From Arcuatula senhousia (Eukaryota > Mollusca > Bivalvia > Mytilida > Mytilidae), in contig OZ020303.1 in the NCBI GenBank assembly GCA_963971305.1, positions 57,226,867 through 57,290,866 of the forward strand: 64,000 nt of DNA. Direction: 5' to 3'. This document shows, in pieces, positions 54,046 to 64,000 of this stretch. The notes beneath the pieces were generated by a model. It saw only the letters and a list, made by a program, of their open reading frames with translations, was not told the DNA's origin and searched no databases. The translations under genes and the position numbers were made by a program. Position 1 is the stretch's first letter. The number at the start of each line of letters is the position of its first letter.

Positions 54046-54235
54046 AAGAAGAAAGGGGTATTCACGAATGAAAATACCATGTAACGTCGTAATTTGAACT
54101 AAAAAATCCCACGTCTAAAGAGAGAGTCACGGAAGCCTGAATCTCTCAACTCTCGTTTATAACCAAAAATAAAGTGTGGCATGTCGATTGATTTGTGGTC
54201 AAACGCTTCAAAGCAATCTCTTCATTACCGTACAT

Positions 54236-54311
54236 GTAGTAATAATTTGGTTCCCCAGTTTGGTCTTTTTGGTTTTATTGTTCTATGCTCTTCATATTCA
54301 TAAAGTGTTTG
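54236..54311 (+). repeat. First R repeat, 5' part, split by a LINE
   Basis: 'agtaataatttggttcccca' to 'cataaagtgtttg' is the first 76 bp of an R unit; it resumes at 58228. The last 12 bases (ATAAAGTGTTTG, 54300-54311) are the left target duplication of the LINE. Confidence 0.85.
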
Positions 54312-54490
54312 AAATGAAATGTGCACTGAAATGAACTCAGGAATTATTTTGTTTTATTTTTACTTTTTTTCTCGTTTGTTTTCATACATATATTTTGATG
54401 CTAGATATTATGGTGATGCAGAGAACTTCCAACCCCCCTTTCCCCATCTGCTGCCCTTGGGTGAATGTGACATTCGAACATTAATTATAA

Positions 54491-54784
54491 ATGGGTATTG
54501 ACATTGACACCTATAGGACAGCAATAGGCCGCTTCAACAGCAGAAATCGCTTTATACTCACCTGTATTATCCAAAAACAAGATTCTTTTACTGGTATATT
54601 ATATGTGAACATTTCTTGCACTCTTCTTACATTATCACTATTTGTCCTTCAATCTACTCTACCAGGTATTGACATTGTTTTTCTGCTTTTTGTGCTTCAT
54701 TTTATTTTATCGTTGGTAACGTTGAACAAAACCCAGGTCCCAACAACAATACAAGCTCAAACTCGTCAATTCTCAACAGATGTG
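54491..54784 (+). CDS. LINE 5' leader frame with hydrophobic segments
   Basis: An ATG frame reading MGIDIDTYRTAIGRFNSRN and then two hydrophobic stretches (ISCTLLTLSLFVLQ; IVFLLFVLHFILSLV). A one-base shift at the end of the second hydrophobic stretch would lead straight into the 2A-like motif and endonuclease of ORF2. I infer that the ancestral ORF2 began here, with a signal-like hydrophobic leader followed by 2A, and that a single indel between ~54672 and 54714 separates the two frames now. Confidence 0.6.
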
Positions 54785-57700
54785 TAACGCTATGTAATAT
54801 AAACATACGAAGCATTAGAAATAAACTCGACTTCCTCAGTACATTTTGTGACGAATATGACATTCTATGTGTTACTGAAACCAATTTAGATCCTGATATA
54901 CCCGATAATGACATCACTTTAAATGATTTCTCAAATACCTTTAGAAAAGATAGAAATAGGTTCGGTGGAGGAATTATTATATATACAAAAAATCACCTCG
55001 GTGTTAAGAGACTGCAAACCCTTGAAAATGATGTAGATGAAACAATCTGGGTTGAAATTAACGCGAATGGAAAATTATTTCTATTATGTAATACCTATAG
55101 ACCAGAATGGTCAGGTGTCGAATACTGGAGTAGACTTAACTACTCAATTGAAATGGCACTCAACCGAAACGCAAATGTTATTCTAACAGGTGATCTGAAC
55201 TCCGACCTTAACAATCCGCATAATAACAAACTTATAGAAACCATGAGCATGTTCAACCTTCAAAACATTATCGAGAAGCCAACAAGAGTTACTGCTCACA
55301 CGAGTACCCTCTTAGACCCTGTAATTCTGAGTGACAACTTAAACTCTTCATATTCTGATGTGCTTCAAATACCCCGTATTATCAGTGATCATGATGCAGC
55401 TATCGGTTATATCGAAACCCCAGCAAGAGAGTCGGGAACATATAAAAGAGAAATCTGGATCTATGATCGCTTAAATAAAGATAAATTCATTAATAAGTTA
55501 CAATCGGCTGACTGGGAAAACATTTTAGATGATACAATTGGGATAGACGAAGCTTGTGAATTTTTTACAAATAAAGTACTAGAAATTTCACGAGATTGTA
55601 TTCCAACTAAATTGGTAACTGTAAGAAAGAATGACAAACCATGGTTCAATAACAATCTGCGGAGAGAAATAAGAATACGCGATAGATTAAGAAAAAAAGC
55701 ATTATAATCAAAAACTGAAAATAATATTATGAAGTTCAAAAAGCAGAGAAATAAGGTAAATAATATGAAAAGATCTGCTAAGGAGCAGTTTGAAAATAAT
55801 TTAGACAACATTATTTTAGAAAACGCAAACAATCCAAAAACATACTGGAAAATTATGAAAATGTTAATTAAGTCTGGGAAGCCAACAAACTCTGTACCAC
55901 CATTATATAATACGATAAATCACGAGGACTTCAATGATATTGTGTGTAATGAAGAAGAGAAATGTTCACTCCTAAATAAATATTTTTGTTCTATATCAAC
56001 ATTAGACGAAGAAAATGTTGAAATTCCATTCTTCCAGGAAAGGTCTGAAAACATCTTATCAAATATTAATATAACAGTGAAAGAGATTGTCGATGTGATT
56101 CAAATATTAAAGCCTAATAAAGCATCAGGCCCCGATATCATCAGTCATCGAATGTTAAAAGTATGCCCAGATCTCATTGCCATCCCGCTTCTTATAATTT
56201 TTAACAAGTCTCTACAGCAATGTAAGTTCCCCTCGAATTGGAAATTCGCCCATGTCACACCCATTTTCAAAAAAGGTGACGCATCTATACCTTCAAACTA
56301 TAGACCCATCTCCTTAATAAGCTGTGTCGGCAAAGTCATGGAGAGAGTTATTTTCAAACATGTTTATAACCATCTTCATGCAAACAAGCTATTTTACGAA
56401 TATCAATCCGGATTTATGCCGAAATTTTCAACTGTTCATCAATTATTAGAAATGTATAATTGCATTCTTAACTAATTTGAACAAAAAGACATAAACTGTT
56501 TTGTATTCTGTGATTTTTCAAAAGCGTTTGATAAAGTTTGGCATAGAGGTTTACTCCACAAAATTAGCGCGTATGGTATCAAAGGGAATTTACTTGACTG
56601 GTTTCGAAGCTATTTAATTTCGAGAAAGCAGAAAGTGGTATTAAATAATTCATCTTCATCTGTTGGTGAAGTTTTCGCAGGTGTACCACAGGGATCAGTC
56701 TTGGGACCTCTACTATTTATAATATATATAAACGATATTGCTAAGAATATGACTTCCTTGTGTAGACTTTTTGCAGATGACACTTCGTTCAATTACTCAA
56801 ACAAGGACATCAACAGCGTAAAAAATGTTGTTGAACACGACTTGAGAGAGTTGGACGAATGGTCAAAAAGATGGTTAATGTTTTTTTTCAATCCTGATAA
56901 AACTGAAGTGATGATATTTTCTAATACCGAAATACCTTTACTGAATTTTTCCCTGAATGGGCTAGATATTCCAATAAAAACTACTCATAAACACTTAGGT
57001 GTTACTTTCAGTAAGGATGGAAAATGGAATGTCCACGTGGAAAATATTATATCCTGTGGGAGACGCCATATAAATATCCTTCGAAAGTTAAAATACCAGT
57101 TAAGCAGAAAAAACTTAGAACAACTTTACTTGGTTTATATAAGGCCACTTCTCGAATATGCTTCAGAAGTATGGGATAATTGTGGAGTAGTCTATACTGG
57201 TAAACTAGAGCAAATTCAGGTAGAGGCTGCACGAATAGTGACTGGGTTGCCTATTTTTGCTAAAACTGAAAAAATCTATGATGAAGTCGGTTGGGAAACG
57301 CTGCATGAAAGAAGACGTCGTAGAAAACTGCAAATGTTTTATAATATTCATAATAATAACACCCCTACTTACTTACAAGACCTTGTTCCCAATAAAATTC
57401 AAAGTTTAACCACATATCCTCTTAGAAATGGCGAGGACATAGTTATGCCTTTCTGTAGACTGTCTATCACAAGGGAGTCATTCATTCCATCCACAATAAA
57501 GGAGTGGAATAAATTAGACGTATCTCTTCGTAATGTCGATTCTTTGGCGAAATTCAAAATGCGTATTAAACCAAACAAAGTCAACGCACACAGAGTACCA
57601 TTGTTCTACACGTCAGGTCCTAGAAAAATTAACATTATTCTTACTCAACTTAGATGCTCTGCATCATTCCTCAATTATGATTTACACAAAGTGAACATAA

Positions 57701-57951
57701 TAGCTGACCCTTATTGTAGATGTGGATGTGGCATAGAAGATGCAAATCACTTTTTCCTCATATGCCCTTTGAATCAAATACAGAGGACGGAATTACTAAA
57801 CAATCTAGAATGGATACCTGACACAATTCAAATAGATACTTACCTATTTCTGCATGGCTGTTCAGATTTTTCTGACAACAATAACCAAAAACTTTTAAAC
57901 GAAATATGCAAATTTATTAAAAATTCTAAGCGATTTCTAGTTGTTGATTAA
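54673..57951 (+). pseudogene. LINE ORF2: endonuclease and reverse transcriptase
   Basis: One reading frame runs from the stop at 54670-54672 to TAA at 57949-57951, broken only by TAA at 55705-55707 and 56473-56475. The endonuclease reads NIRSIRNKLDF, CVTETNLD, GGGIIIY, LTGDLNSDL and ISDHD. The polymerase reads FKKGDASIPSNYRPISLI, FCDFSKAFDKVWHRGLL, GVPQGSVLGPLLFIIYIND and the catalytic FADDTSF (~56770). The C-terminus has a zinc-like CRCGCGIEDANHFFLICPL. Motif set and lack of a poly(A) tail fit CR1/L2-group non-LTR retrotransposons. Two stops in >1000 codons suggest recent loss of function. Confidence 0.85.
54715..54741 (+). other. 2A-like motif at head of ORF2
   Basis: In the ORF2 frame these bases encode GNVEQNPGP, one residue from the 2A consensus G-D-(V/I)-E-x-N-P-G-P, with Asn for Asp. 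2A peptides make the ribosome skip the Gly-Pro bond; 2A-like sequences have been described at the N-termini of APE-type LINEs of the CR1/L2/Rex1 groups. A single A-to-G change would give Asp. Whether the Asn form skips is unknown. Confidence 0.7.
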
Positions 57952-58227
57952 CCTTAGGGTAGGAAAGGATGGTCTCTGTTCAACATGTCTGGCATCAAAA
58001 TCTTGTTCTTTTTCTCTTTTCTTTTTTACCTTATCCACATGAAACACATTATTACTTGTATTTCTCATTTTGTTATATCATCTTATATCATATTATAATC
58101 TTTACGCATGCTCGGTAACTGTATATATACTATTGTAAAACTGTATCTCGGAGAGGACTACCTAAGTAAGATTTTTACTTGTGTCCAATCCAATATGCTT
58201 TTATTGGCAATAAAATATGTTTAAACT

Positions 58228-58707
58228 ATAAAGTGTTTGGCATTTTCAATATTTTTGGTAGATCGTCTCTGATGAGTCTTGAATAGACGAAACGCGCGTC
58301 AGGCGTAGCAAAATTTATTGTCTGGAACTTTGTTGTCATTTGTATTTCGAACACACGTGAAGGTTAGCACTGCTGGTGGAGTTTTAATTCCCCGAGGTTA
58401 GCCCGCTCCGGCACCAACACTTTTGAGTTGGAGAAAACATTAAAGCTTTAAATTATCCGTCTAAATTTCAAAATTGTCTAAACCCTAAGGTTCTTCCTAC
58501 CCCAGACATAGGTTGATTATCTTAGTAATAATTTGGTTCCCCAGTTTGGTATTTTTGGTTTTATTGTTCTATGCTCTTCATATTCATATAGTGTTTGGCA
58601 TTTTCAATATTTTTGGTAGAGCGCCTGTGATGAGTCTTGAATAGACAAAACGCGCGTCAGGCGTAGCAAAATTTATTGTCTGGAACTTTGTTGTCATTTG
58701 TATTTCA
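58228..58707 (+). repeat. Remainder of R-M-R composite repeat
   Basis: Holds the 3' part of the first R (58228-58348), M (58349-58522, aacacacgtgaaggttagca ... gacataggttgattatctt) and a complete second R (58523-58707). The two R units are direct repeats of ~185 bp. Together with 54236-54311 this is one complete copy of the element seen in minus orientation at 8507-8940. Confidence 0.8.
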
Positions 58708-59724
58708 GTGGTTTAATTTAAGAAAAAAATATAAAAAATAATATTTGGTATAAACGATTGATCCCGAAGTCATTCGTCTAAAAACTCAATGAGCTAAACG
58801 GTTCTGAAATTGCTAGCTTTTTTTCAAATTCTCTAGCAGTTATGGTGCAAACAGTGTAAAAATAGTCTACATAGACGATAAAGGTGAAATAACGCCCATG
58901 GTGAGTTGTCGTACAATATGCTAAGAGCTTTTGCGATGCTAATAAAGGGTTGCTTCAGATATTTTGTATATCTGATAGTTTTTACGCTCCTGATATTTGA
59001 ATTTTAAGAAATGGTTATTTTACAAACTTGGTGGAGAACACCCTAAAGATCAAGTGCACAATCATTTCTGTGATTATAGAGATCATTCACTAAAAATAAC
59101 GGACGGACAGACGACAGTCGACGGCCAAAGGATGACAATAGTTCGCATGGTCCTACACTGCTTAAAATATATTTAGCTAGCTGCTTCTGCTTCAAATTAC
59201 CGCTCAATCATATTTTTTTATTTCTCTCTTTTTTTTTGCTTTGCTAATTACTGAATTATTATGGTAATTATAAAGAGACGGTCAGATCACGGATTTTGTT
59301 TTCTATTTATTATTTCGATCTCAACCTTTTAGTTTATTCAAAATGTCTTAATTTGTAGTCTTAATTTTAATTTTATTGTCGAGACTTATGTGTTTACATG
59401 TTTGCCTCGTAAAGTTACGTGAAATGTAAGATTATACCATTCATTTGAAATGTTATTAAAGGGACAATGAGTTTACATGACGATTCTCAATTTTTGTATT
59501 AAGATAATATGGTTTTGAGCTGGGTTAATTTTCCGGTCAGTTTTCATTAGGCTTTAAATGTGAAATCGGAAATTTTTTCACCTTATCACTCGTTTAGAAT
59601 TATTTGTTTTTCAATCCGACAGTTAAAAGGCAATTAGCCGTTTGTCAAATAAATTGTAATTCAATGTGAATCACGAAATAGAACGCCTGGGCGGAAAAGC
59701 TTCAAGCTTCGATGTCCGGTGTTC
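58708..59724. other. Upstream region of the second rolling-stone-like gene
   Basis: No coding region. A short TCCG-type remnant (acggacggacagacgacag, ~59100) is present. The rest is probably 5' flank of the gene starting at 59888. Confidence 0.4.
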
Positions 59725-59731
59725 TATATAA
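59725..59731 (+). promoter_or_regulatory. Candidate TATA box
   Basis: TATATAA lies 157 bases before the ATG at 59888, leaving room for a start site near 59755-59760 and a ~130-base 5' UTR. In AT-rich DNA this string is common, so support is positional only. Confidence 0.3.
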
Positions 59732-59887
59732 TAGTGTCACTCTCTCGTAAAAAGTTGTATATCTTACTAAGCACTCGGGAGATTCGTACTGTCTTGTATC
59801 GGACTTCTATTCTTTTTGGTGGAAAAAAATCCTTGCATAGCAAATTGTTGATATTTTAAGTTCCTTGAACTGTCGCCTAAACTAAAT

Positions 59888-59965
59888 ATGAGATGGAAAA
59901 ATTATTTTAAACTACAGGAATTCGGGCTTTCTTACAACCGACCACAGGATTTTGTTACTTTACAA
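59888..59965 (+). CDS. Rolling-stone-like protein, first exon
   Basis: ATG at 59888 opens MRWKNYFKLQEFGLSYNRPQ DFVTLQ (26 codons), ending in phase 0 immediately before a strong GTAAGT donor at 59966. The 'EFGL-x(3)-P-x-DFV-x(2)-Q' pattern is the N-terminal signature of rolling-stone family proteins, in which it precedes the first membrane helix and is normally followed by Trp. No second exon was found before the window ends, so the gene continues to the right with a first intron longer than 4 kb. The terminal exon of a related gene at 2051-2496 is on the same strand, giving a tandem arrangement. Confidence 0.65.
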
Positions 59966-60840
59966 GTAAGTCCACATTTCTTGAAACTATATATTTTTTT
60001 AATTTAATTTTGCCGTTCATCGTCTTCATTTAAAAAAAGCTTTTTACACTCATTTCAAAAACAATTTGTAAGCTTCATGGAAATATTCAAAGTACATTTG
60101 AAGCATGGTCAAAATGATATGTTATATTTTGCTTGTTTACTAATAAACATTAAATATGTCTAATCAATTGAAGATAAAACATCAGAACAAAACAATTTCA
60201 TCAAGATACTCCCAAAAAGTCCCCCCTTTTTTCTGAATAAATAAAAAACGCATTGAAAATACATTAAACATTGTTCATTAAACTTGGCGATGCATAAAGG
60301 AATGTAATTTTATTCCTTTAAATTTATATAATACTTTTAACACTTTATGTAATATTTTTAAATCCTAGTAATAATACAAAAACGTTAAAGCTTTTGCGTA
60401 AATGAAATGTATAGTTGATCATAAAATTTATTTAAAGTTAAATATTTATGGTAAAATTAAAAAAAAAGCTTTTTATTTTACATACTTCTTTTAGTATAAA
60501 AGAAGTATGTACAATATGTTTGAAAATGTACAATCCAAATATTTAAACTATTCATTTTCCAATTGTCTGATCAAAAGGAACACGCATGGTGATATCTTAA
60601 GATTGTTACGTAGAGATGGCAATTTCCTTTATCATGTTTATGATTTATTAAAATAGTCGCTCATAACGACTGTTAGTGTTGATACATATTGCCATGTATG
60701 TCGACTTGACTTATAGATATAACATGTTACTGTACAAAAATGCATGTTTAATCAACACCTGTACTAATGCGATTATAATTTTCTTTAATGGTTAAAGTCA
60801 GTCGATTTGAAACATATCTCAATTATTAATCAAATGCATA
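59966..60840. other. First intron of the rolling-stone-like gene, left part
   Basis: AT-rich, non-coding. A small inverted repeat 'catacttcttttagtataaaagaagtatg' (60481-60509) forms a near-perfect hairpin of ~12 bp arms. Nothing else recognised. Confidence 0.45.
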
Positions 60841-60844
60841 CTAT

Positions 60845-61610
60845 ACCCCCACTCGTAAGAGAGGGGGCTATATTGCAATCACCTTGTCCGTCCGTCCGTC
60901 TGTCCGTCCGTCCGTCCGGTTCAATTTCTCTGCTTCTACTGGATGGATTGGTTTCAAATTTGGTACACAGCTTCAGCATGATGAGTTATACTATGCCTAC
61001 CCTTTCCAGGTCAGCCCATCATCTACTTCCTGTTTTCCAAGCCGACTTAGACTTTTTTTAGGGAAAAAAAAAATTGAAATGTGAAATTTTTCGTAACAGA
61101 TTTCTCAGCTTCTACTGGATGGATTGGTTTCAAATTTGGTACACAGCTTCAGCATGATGAGTTATACCGTGCCTACCCTTTCCAGGATAGTCCATCATCT
61201 ACTTCCTGTTTTTCGAGCCGACTTAGACTTTTAAGGGTAAAAAAATTTGAAAAGTGGAATTTTTCGTAACAGATTTCTCGGCTTCTACTGGATGGATTGG
61301 TTTCAAATTTGGTACACAGCTTCAGCATGATTAGTTATACCGTGCCTCCCCTTTCCAGGTCAGTCCATCATCTACTTCCTGTTTTCCGAGCTGACTTAGA
61401 CTTTTTATGGGTCAAAAATAGACAATTTTTCGTAACATATTTTTCGGCTTCTAGAGAAGGGATTGATTTCCAATTTGGTATACAGCTTTAGCATGATGAG
61501 TTGTACCGTGCCTCCCCTTTCCAGGTCAGTCGGTCTTCTACTTCCAGTTTTCTGAATGGCCAAGTGGGGGTATGCTTAGCACGACTAAGTGCAACCCCTT
61601 GTTTTGAATT
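60845..61610 (+). repeat. TCCG repeat followed by four ~180-bp tandem units
   Basis: After 'cccccactcgtaagagaggg' and a run of tccg (60887-60919), four units start near 60925, 61102, 61275 and 61440. Each reads ctgcttctactggatggatt, ggtttcaaatttggtacaca, gcttcagcatgatgagttat, ...ctttccaggtcag, 'catctacttcctgttttc' and 'gacttagacttttt'. It closes with 'aagtgggggtatgcttagca', the complement-like partner of its start, a familiar layout of this mollusc repeat class. The frames through it are not genes. Confidence 0.75.
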
Positions 61611-64000
61611 AAATTAAACGCCTATAGACGGAATTAATAAACAAATAAATGAAAATGTAAATTGATCTTATACATGTTGATATAGCATGGGAAACTGTCT
61701 AAATGAGATAATGATCCACCCCACCCCCCTTTTATTTTGGCCAACAACAAGACATTTTGATATTATGTAGGCATAAAGTGCATTAAGTATGTAGGACCAA
61801 GTGAAGAGAGTTTTGAAACAAAAAATGAAAAATTGACGCAGATTTGCCACCATTTAGATACTGTCGGATTAAAAATGTGTTGATGTTTATTAACTTTAAA
61901 TGGAACGAACAAACAGACAAATGTCAACAATACAAATAGATAGAAAAAAGTTTAATTCATTTTTATGCTTAACACATCTGTTGGTGTAATTAATGTCTAG
62001 TGTCCGTATATAATTCTATTCTTTGTACATGTTCAACTTGGTATAATGTGCACGTTATGGGCAAAAAAAAAAAACATCGTGTAATTTCCTTAACAAGTAA
62101 TTAGACCGTCTTTGATTACCATGTTTAATATACATCTAGACCAAAGACCAAAGCTCTCAAATCATCTTGCCTTCGTATAGATTAATTATCAAATATAACA
62201 TATCAAATGAAAATTGATTCAATACACATCGGTTAGTTTCAAGAAACTTGTATTTTTCAAATGCACTCGAATAACATCAACGAGAGAACAATTTTTATAG
62301 CTTTTTGGGTGAAATTTTAACAGATATCCTCTTGGTTTTTTTTTTTTTTTGGTTTTTTTTGGGGGGGAGGGGGGGGGCTGAATCCTATTCTCCAAAACGA
62401 ATGTGCTGTGCGAAAAACTAGTTCCCATATAATACATTTTGGTAAAAGGAAAATGCTTTACCGGATGAGCATGATAACTGGCAACATTTATATGATTGCA
62501 GTAAATGTTTTTTTTTCCCTCTGGGACTGTCTTTTGATTTTAGACTGTCGATTGGGCAGTTGGTTTTATTTCCAGTTCTTTATAAGAGAAGGATGTGTAC
62601 GTGTTTTCATAAGCTTTTGTGTGCAACATAGAAAATTGTTCAGTGTTTTGAAAAAAAATTAAAACTTTGATTAAAGTTTTGAATCGAAGTCAAATAACGC
62701 GTTTTCATCGCTATGCGTAAAATGTAAACTTACGTCACTAAAAGCGCAAATAAAAAATAAAAATCACAAAGGTTGAAAGCAACTCTGGGTGGTTCATTTA
62801 TCAGGCAGGCATGTAAATAGCAAGTACAATTTAACGCATAAATCGAACATGTAATAATCATAATTATAGGTTTTATTGTTAGGTTGTGCCATGCTTGGTG
62901 ATAAATCTAACATGAGAGACAATTTAAAAGCATACTAGTTAGTACTTATTCGAATTCAAATACGCCTTTTTAACCGATTTTCCCACCTTTTATTCTTAAG
63001 TGTTGTTGCTCTTATAGGCATTATACTGACTATATTAAAAAAAGGGGAAGGTTTAATGCGTTTTGATCATATTCTTATGGTACTTACAATAAGCATTAAT
63101 TAAGGTTCATCTTGACACTTCGGAAAAAATGACCGATATTTTACGTCTTTTTCAGTCTATGTGGAGCCTAACCTACACATTCAATTGCTTAATAAGGCGT
63201 AGCAGCGTCTAGATAAATATTTTTTGCATAAACTTTTAGTATTTTGCACGTGTACACTTGATCCGTTTTGCCGGGGCATTTTCTTTGCGTTTTTCAGTTC
63301 ACCCAAATTTAGCCAAATATCAACAATGCCCTGTCATTTGGCCTCCACGTGCAAGGTAATTTCATTATTGGTGTTATTAAATCTACTCACAATCGGTTTT
63401 ATGGAAGGTTACTTAGGGGTAATTCATGCTTTATTTATGGGACAATTTGAACGGAAAGAAAATGAATAGAGAAAACAACCAAAGTAATCTTGTAAACTGG
63501 AAAGGAAAATGATCGGAGATTTTTATATCTAAGCGCTGCTACACTTTATTTTCTGTTTCTATGTGTCGTTTAAGTCGTACATAGACTAGAAAAATAGGTC
63601 AAATACCTACCATTTTATTCGAAGTGTAACCATGAACCTTAACCAACAAGAAAATAGGACATGTATAACTTAAAGTAGAGGAACGGATCTAGATTTTTAA
63701 AAAGGGGTGGGTCTACCTACAGTCTTCTGAAAACGAGTTTTGCCCAAAACCTGCACAAAAATCACAATTTTTTCGGCCAAAAAAAAGAGCTCCTTCTTGA
63801 TCCGTCACTACAGTATCTGGCTTAGTAACGAGCTGTTTTCGTTGGATTGAGAAATACAGATAATTGATTCTTCGGTTTCTTCAGTATTCTTATTAATCAC
63901 AAGTATTTTTTCTTAAAGATTTATTATAACCAGTTTAATTTACCTCTAAACTTATTTGCTTCTCCAAAAATCGATTTATCCAATCAGATTTTCTGAGCAT
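61611..64000. other. Right edge, probably intron
   Basis: No exon of the rolling-stone-like gene was found. A poly-T/poly-G stretch is at 62337-62377. Sequence 63680-63800 ('ggaacggatctagatttttaaaaaggggtgggtc' ... 'cggccaaaaaaaagagctcc' ... 'gatccgtcac') is a diverged, inverted relative of the ggcggatccgggg repeat at 6590-7375. Confidence 0.4.

Larger units (their letters stand above)
54312..58227 (+). mobile_element. Near-complete CR1/L2-like LINE with 12-bp target duplications
   Basis: A 3916-bp element flanked by ATAAAGTGTTTG at 54300-54311 and 58228-58239, inserted in the first R unit of an R-M-R repeat. Joining the flanks with one duplication copy restores R. It has a short 5' region, a leader frame (54491-54784), one long ORF2 frame (54673-57951) with only two stop codons, and a 274-bp 3' end finishing aataaaatatgtttaaact without poly(A). 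Same family type as the fragment at 17757-18687. Confidence 0.9.

Noticed and set aside
54236..58707. LTR retrotransposon with R units as LTRs
   Set aside because: The two R units are split by an independent LINE with its own target duplication; the true R-M-R element is only ~550 bp and has no coding capacity or primer-binding site.
60807..61491. Frames reading SASTGWIGFKFGTQLQHDELY in succession
   Set aside because: Translation of the ~180-bp tandem unit of a known mollusc repeat class, not a protein.

Overview
This is eukaryotic genomic DNA: AT-rich, intron-bearing and crowded with repeats. It most likely comes from a bivalve mollusc, probably a mytilid mussel. The grounds are the repeat families: an element with a core of the type GACGAAACGCGCGTCAGGCG, present in several copies; TCCG-run repeats; and 'accaagtcaggaccattgcg' elements. 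The gene content fits too: rolling-stone-like proteins, a cGAS-like/Mab-21 protein next to TRIM genes, and a somatomedin-B class B GPCR. I see no prokaryotic operons, CRISPR arrays, rRNA or convincing tRNA genes.

Layout of 1-10.5 kb: the last exon of a rolling-stone-like membrane protein (+, 2051-2496) lies between two decayed reverse-transcriptase fragments. Short foldback and palindromic repeats follow, then copy 1 of a ~2.5 kb duplicated block (5.6-8.1 kb; copy 2 at 24.9-27.0 kb) carrying a 78-bp MITE with an 8-bp target duplication. 10.5-18.8 kb: a large foldback-type structure. Its two arms are inverted copies of each other, built mainly of 54-bp tandem repeats, and they enclose a 2.7 kb loop with a dead C2H2 zinc-finger gene on the minus strand. 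One arm carries two later insertions, a solo dispersed repeat and a LINE fragment with a 12-bp target duplication.

20.2-23.4 kb: a minus-strand somatomedin-B / class B-type GPCR with one clear intron, broken by an 8-bp tandem duplication and a second frameshift. 27.3-29.1 kb: remnants of a reverse transcriptase and of an acidic protein I cannot name. 31.1-34.9 kb: a decayed RTE-like LINE (-) with a 12-bp candidate target duplication. 36.0-42.0 kb: a DIRS-type tyrosine-recombinase retrotransposon with inverted terminal repeats and an internal complementary region; a MITE, a palindromic repeat and a tRNA-derived SINE have all inserted in its recombinase gene.

43.7-51.3 kb: a broken cGAS-like/Mab-21 gene (+) and a TRIM gene (-), whose shared 3' region was tandemly duplicated. 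The result is broken cGLR, RING-less TRIM, cGLR fragment, intact TRIM. The 323-codon TRIM (50289-51260) is the best intact gene in the window.

53.1-58.7 kb: a 5'-truncated LINE, then a nearly complete 3.9 kb CR1/L2-like LINE with 12-bp target duplications and a 2A-like motif at the head of its endonuclease frame. At 59.9 kb the first exon of a second rolling-stone-like gene starts on the plus strand and continues beyond the window. Rolling-stone genes are therefore tandemly arranged with transposons and immune-type genes between them. Most open frames here belong to mobile elements; the host genes with intact reading are the two rolling-stone exons and the distal TRIM.
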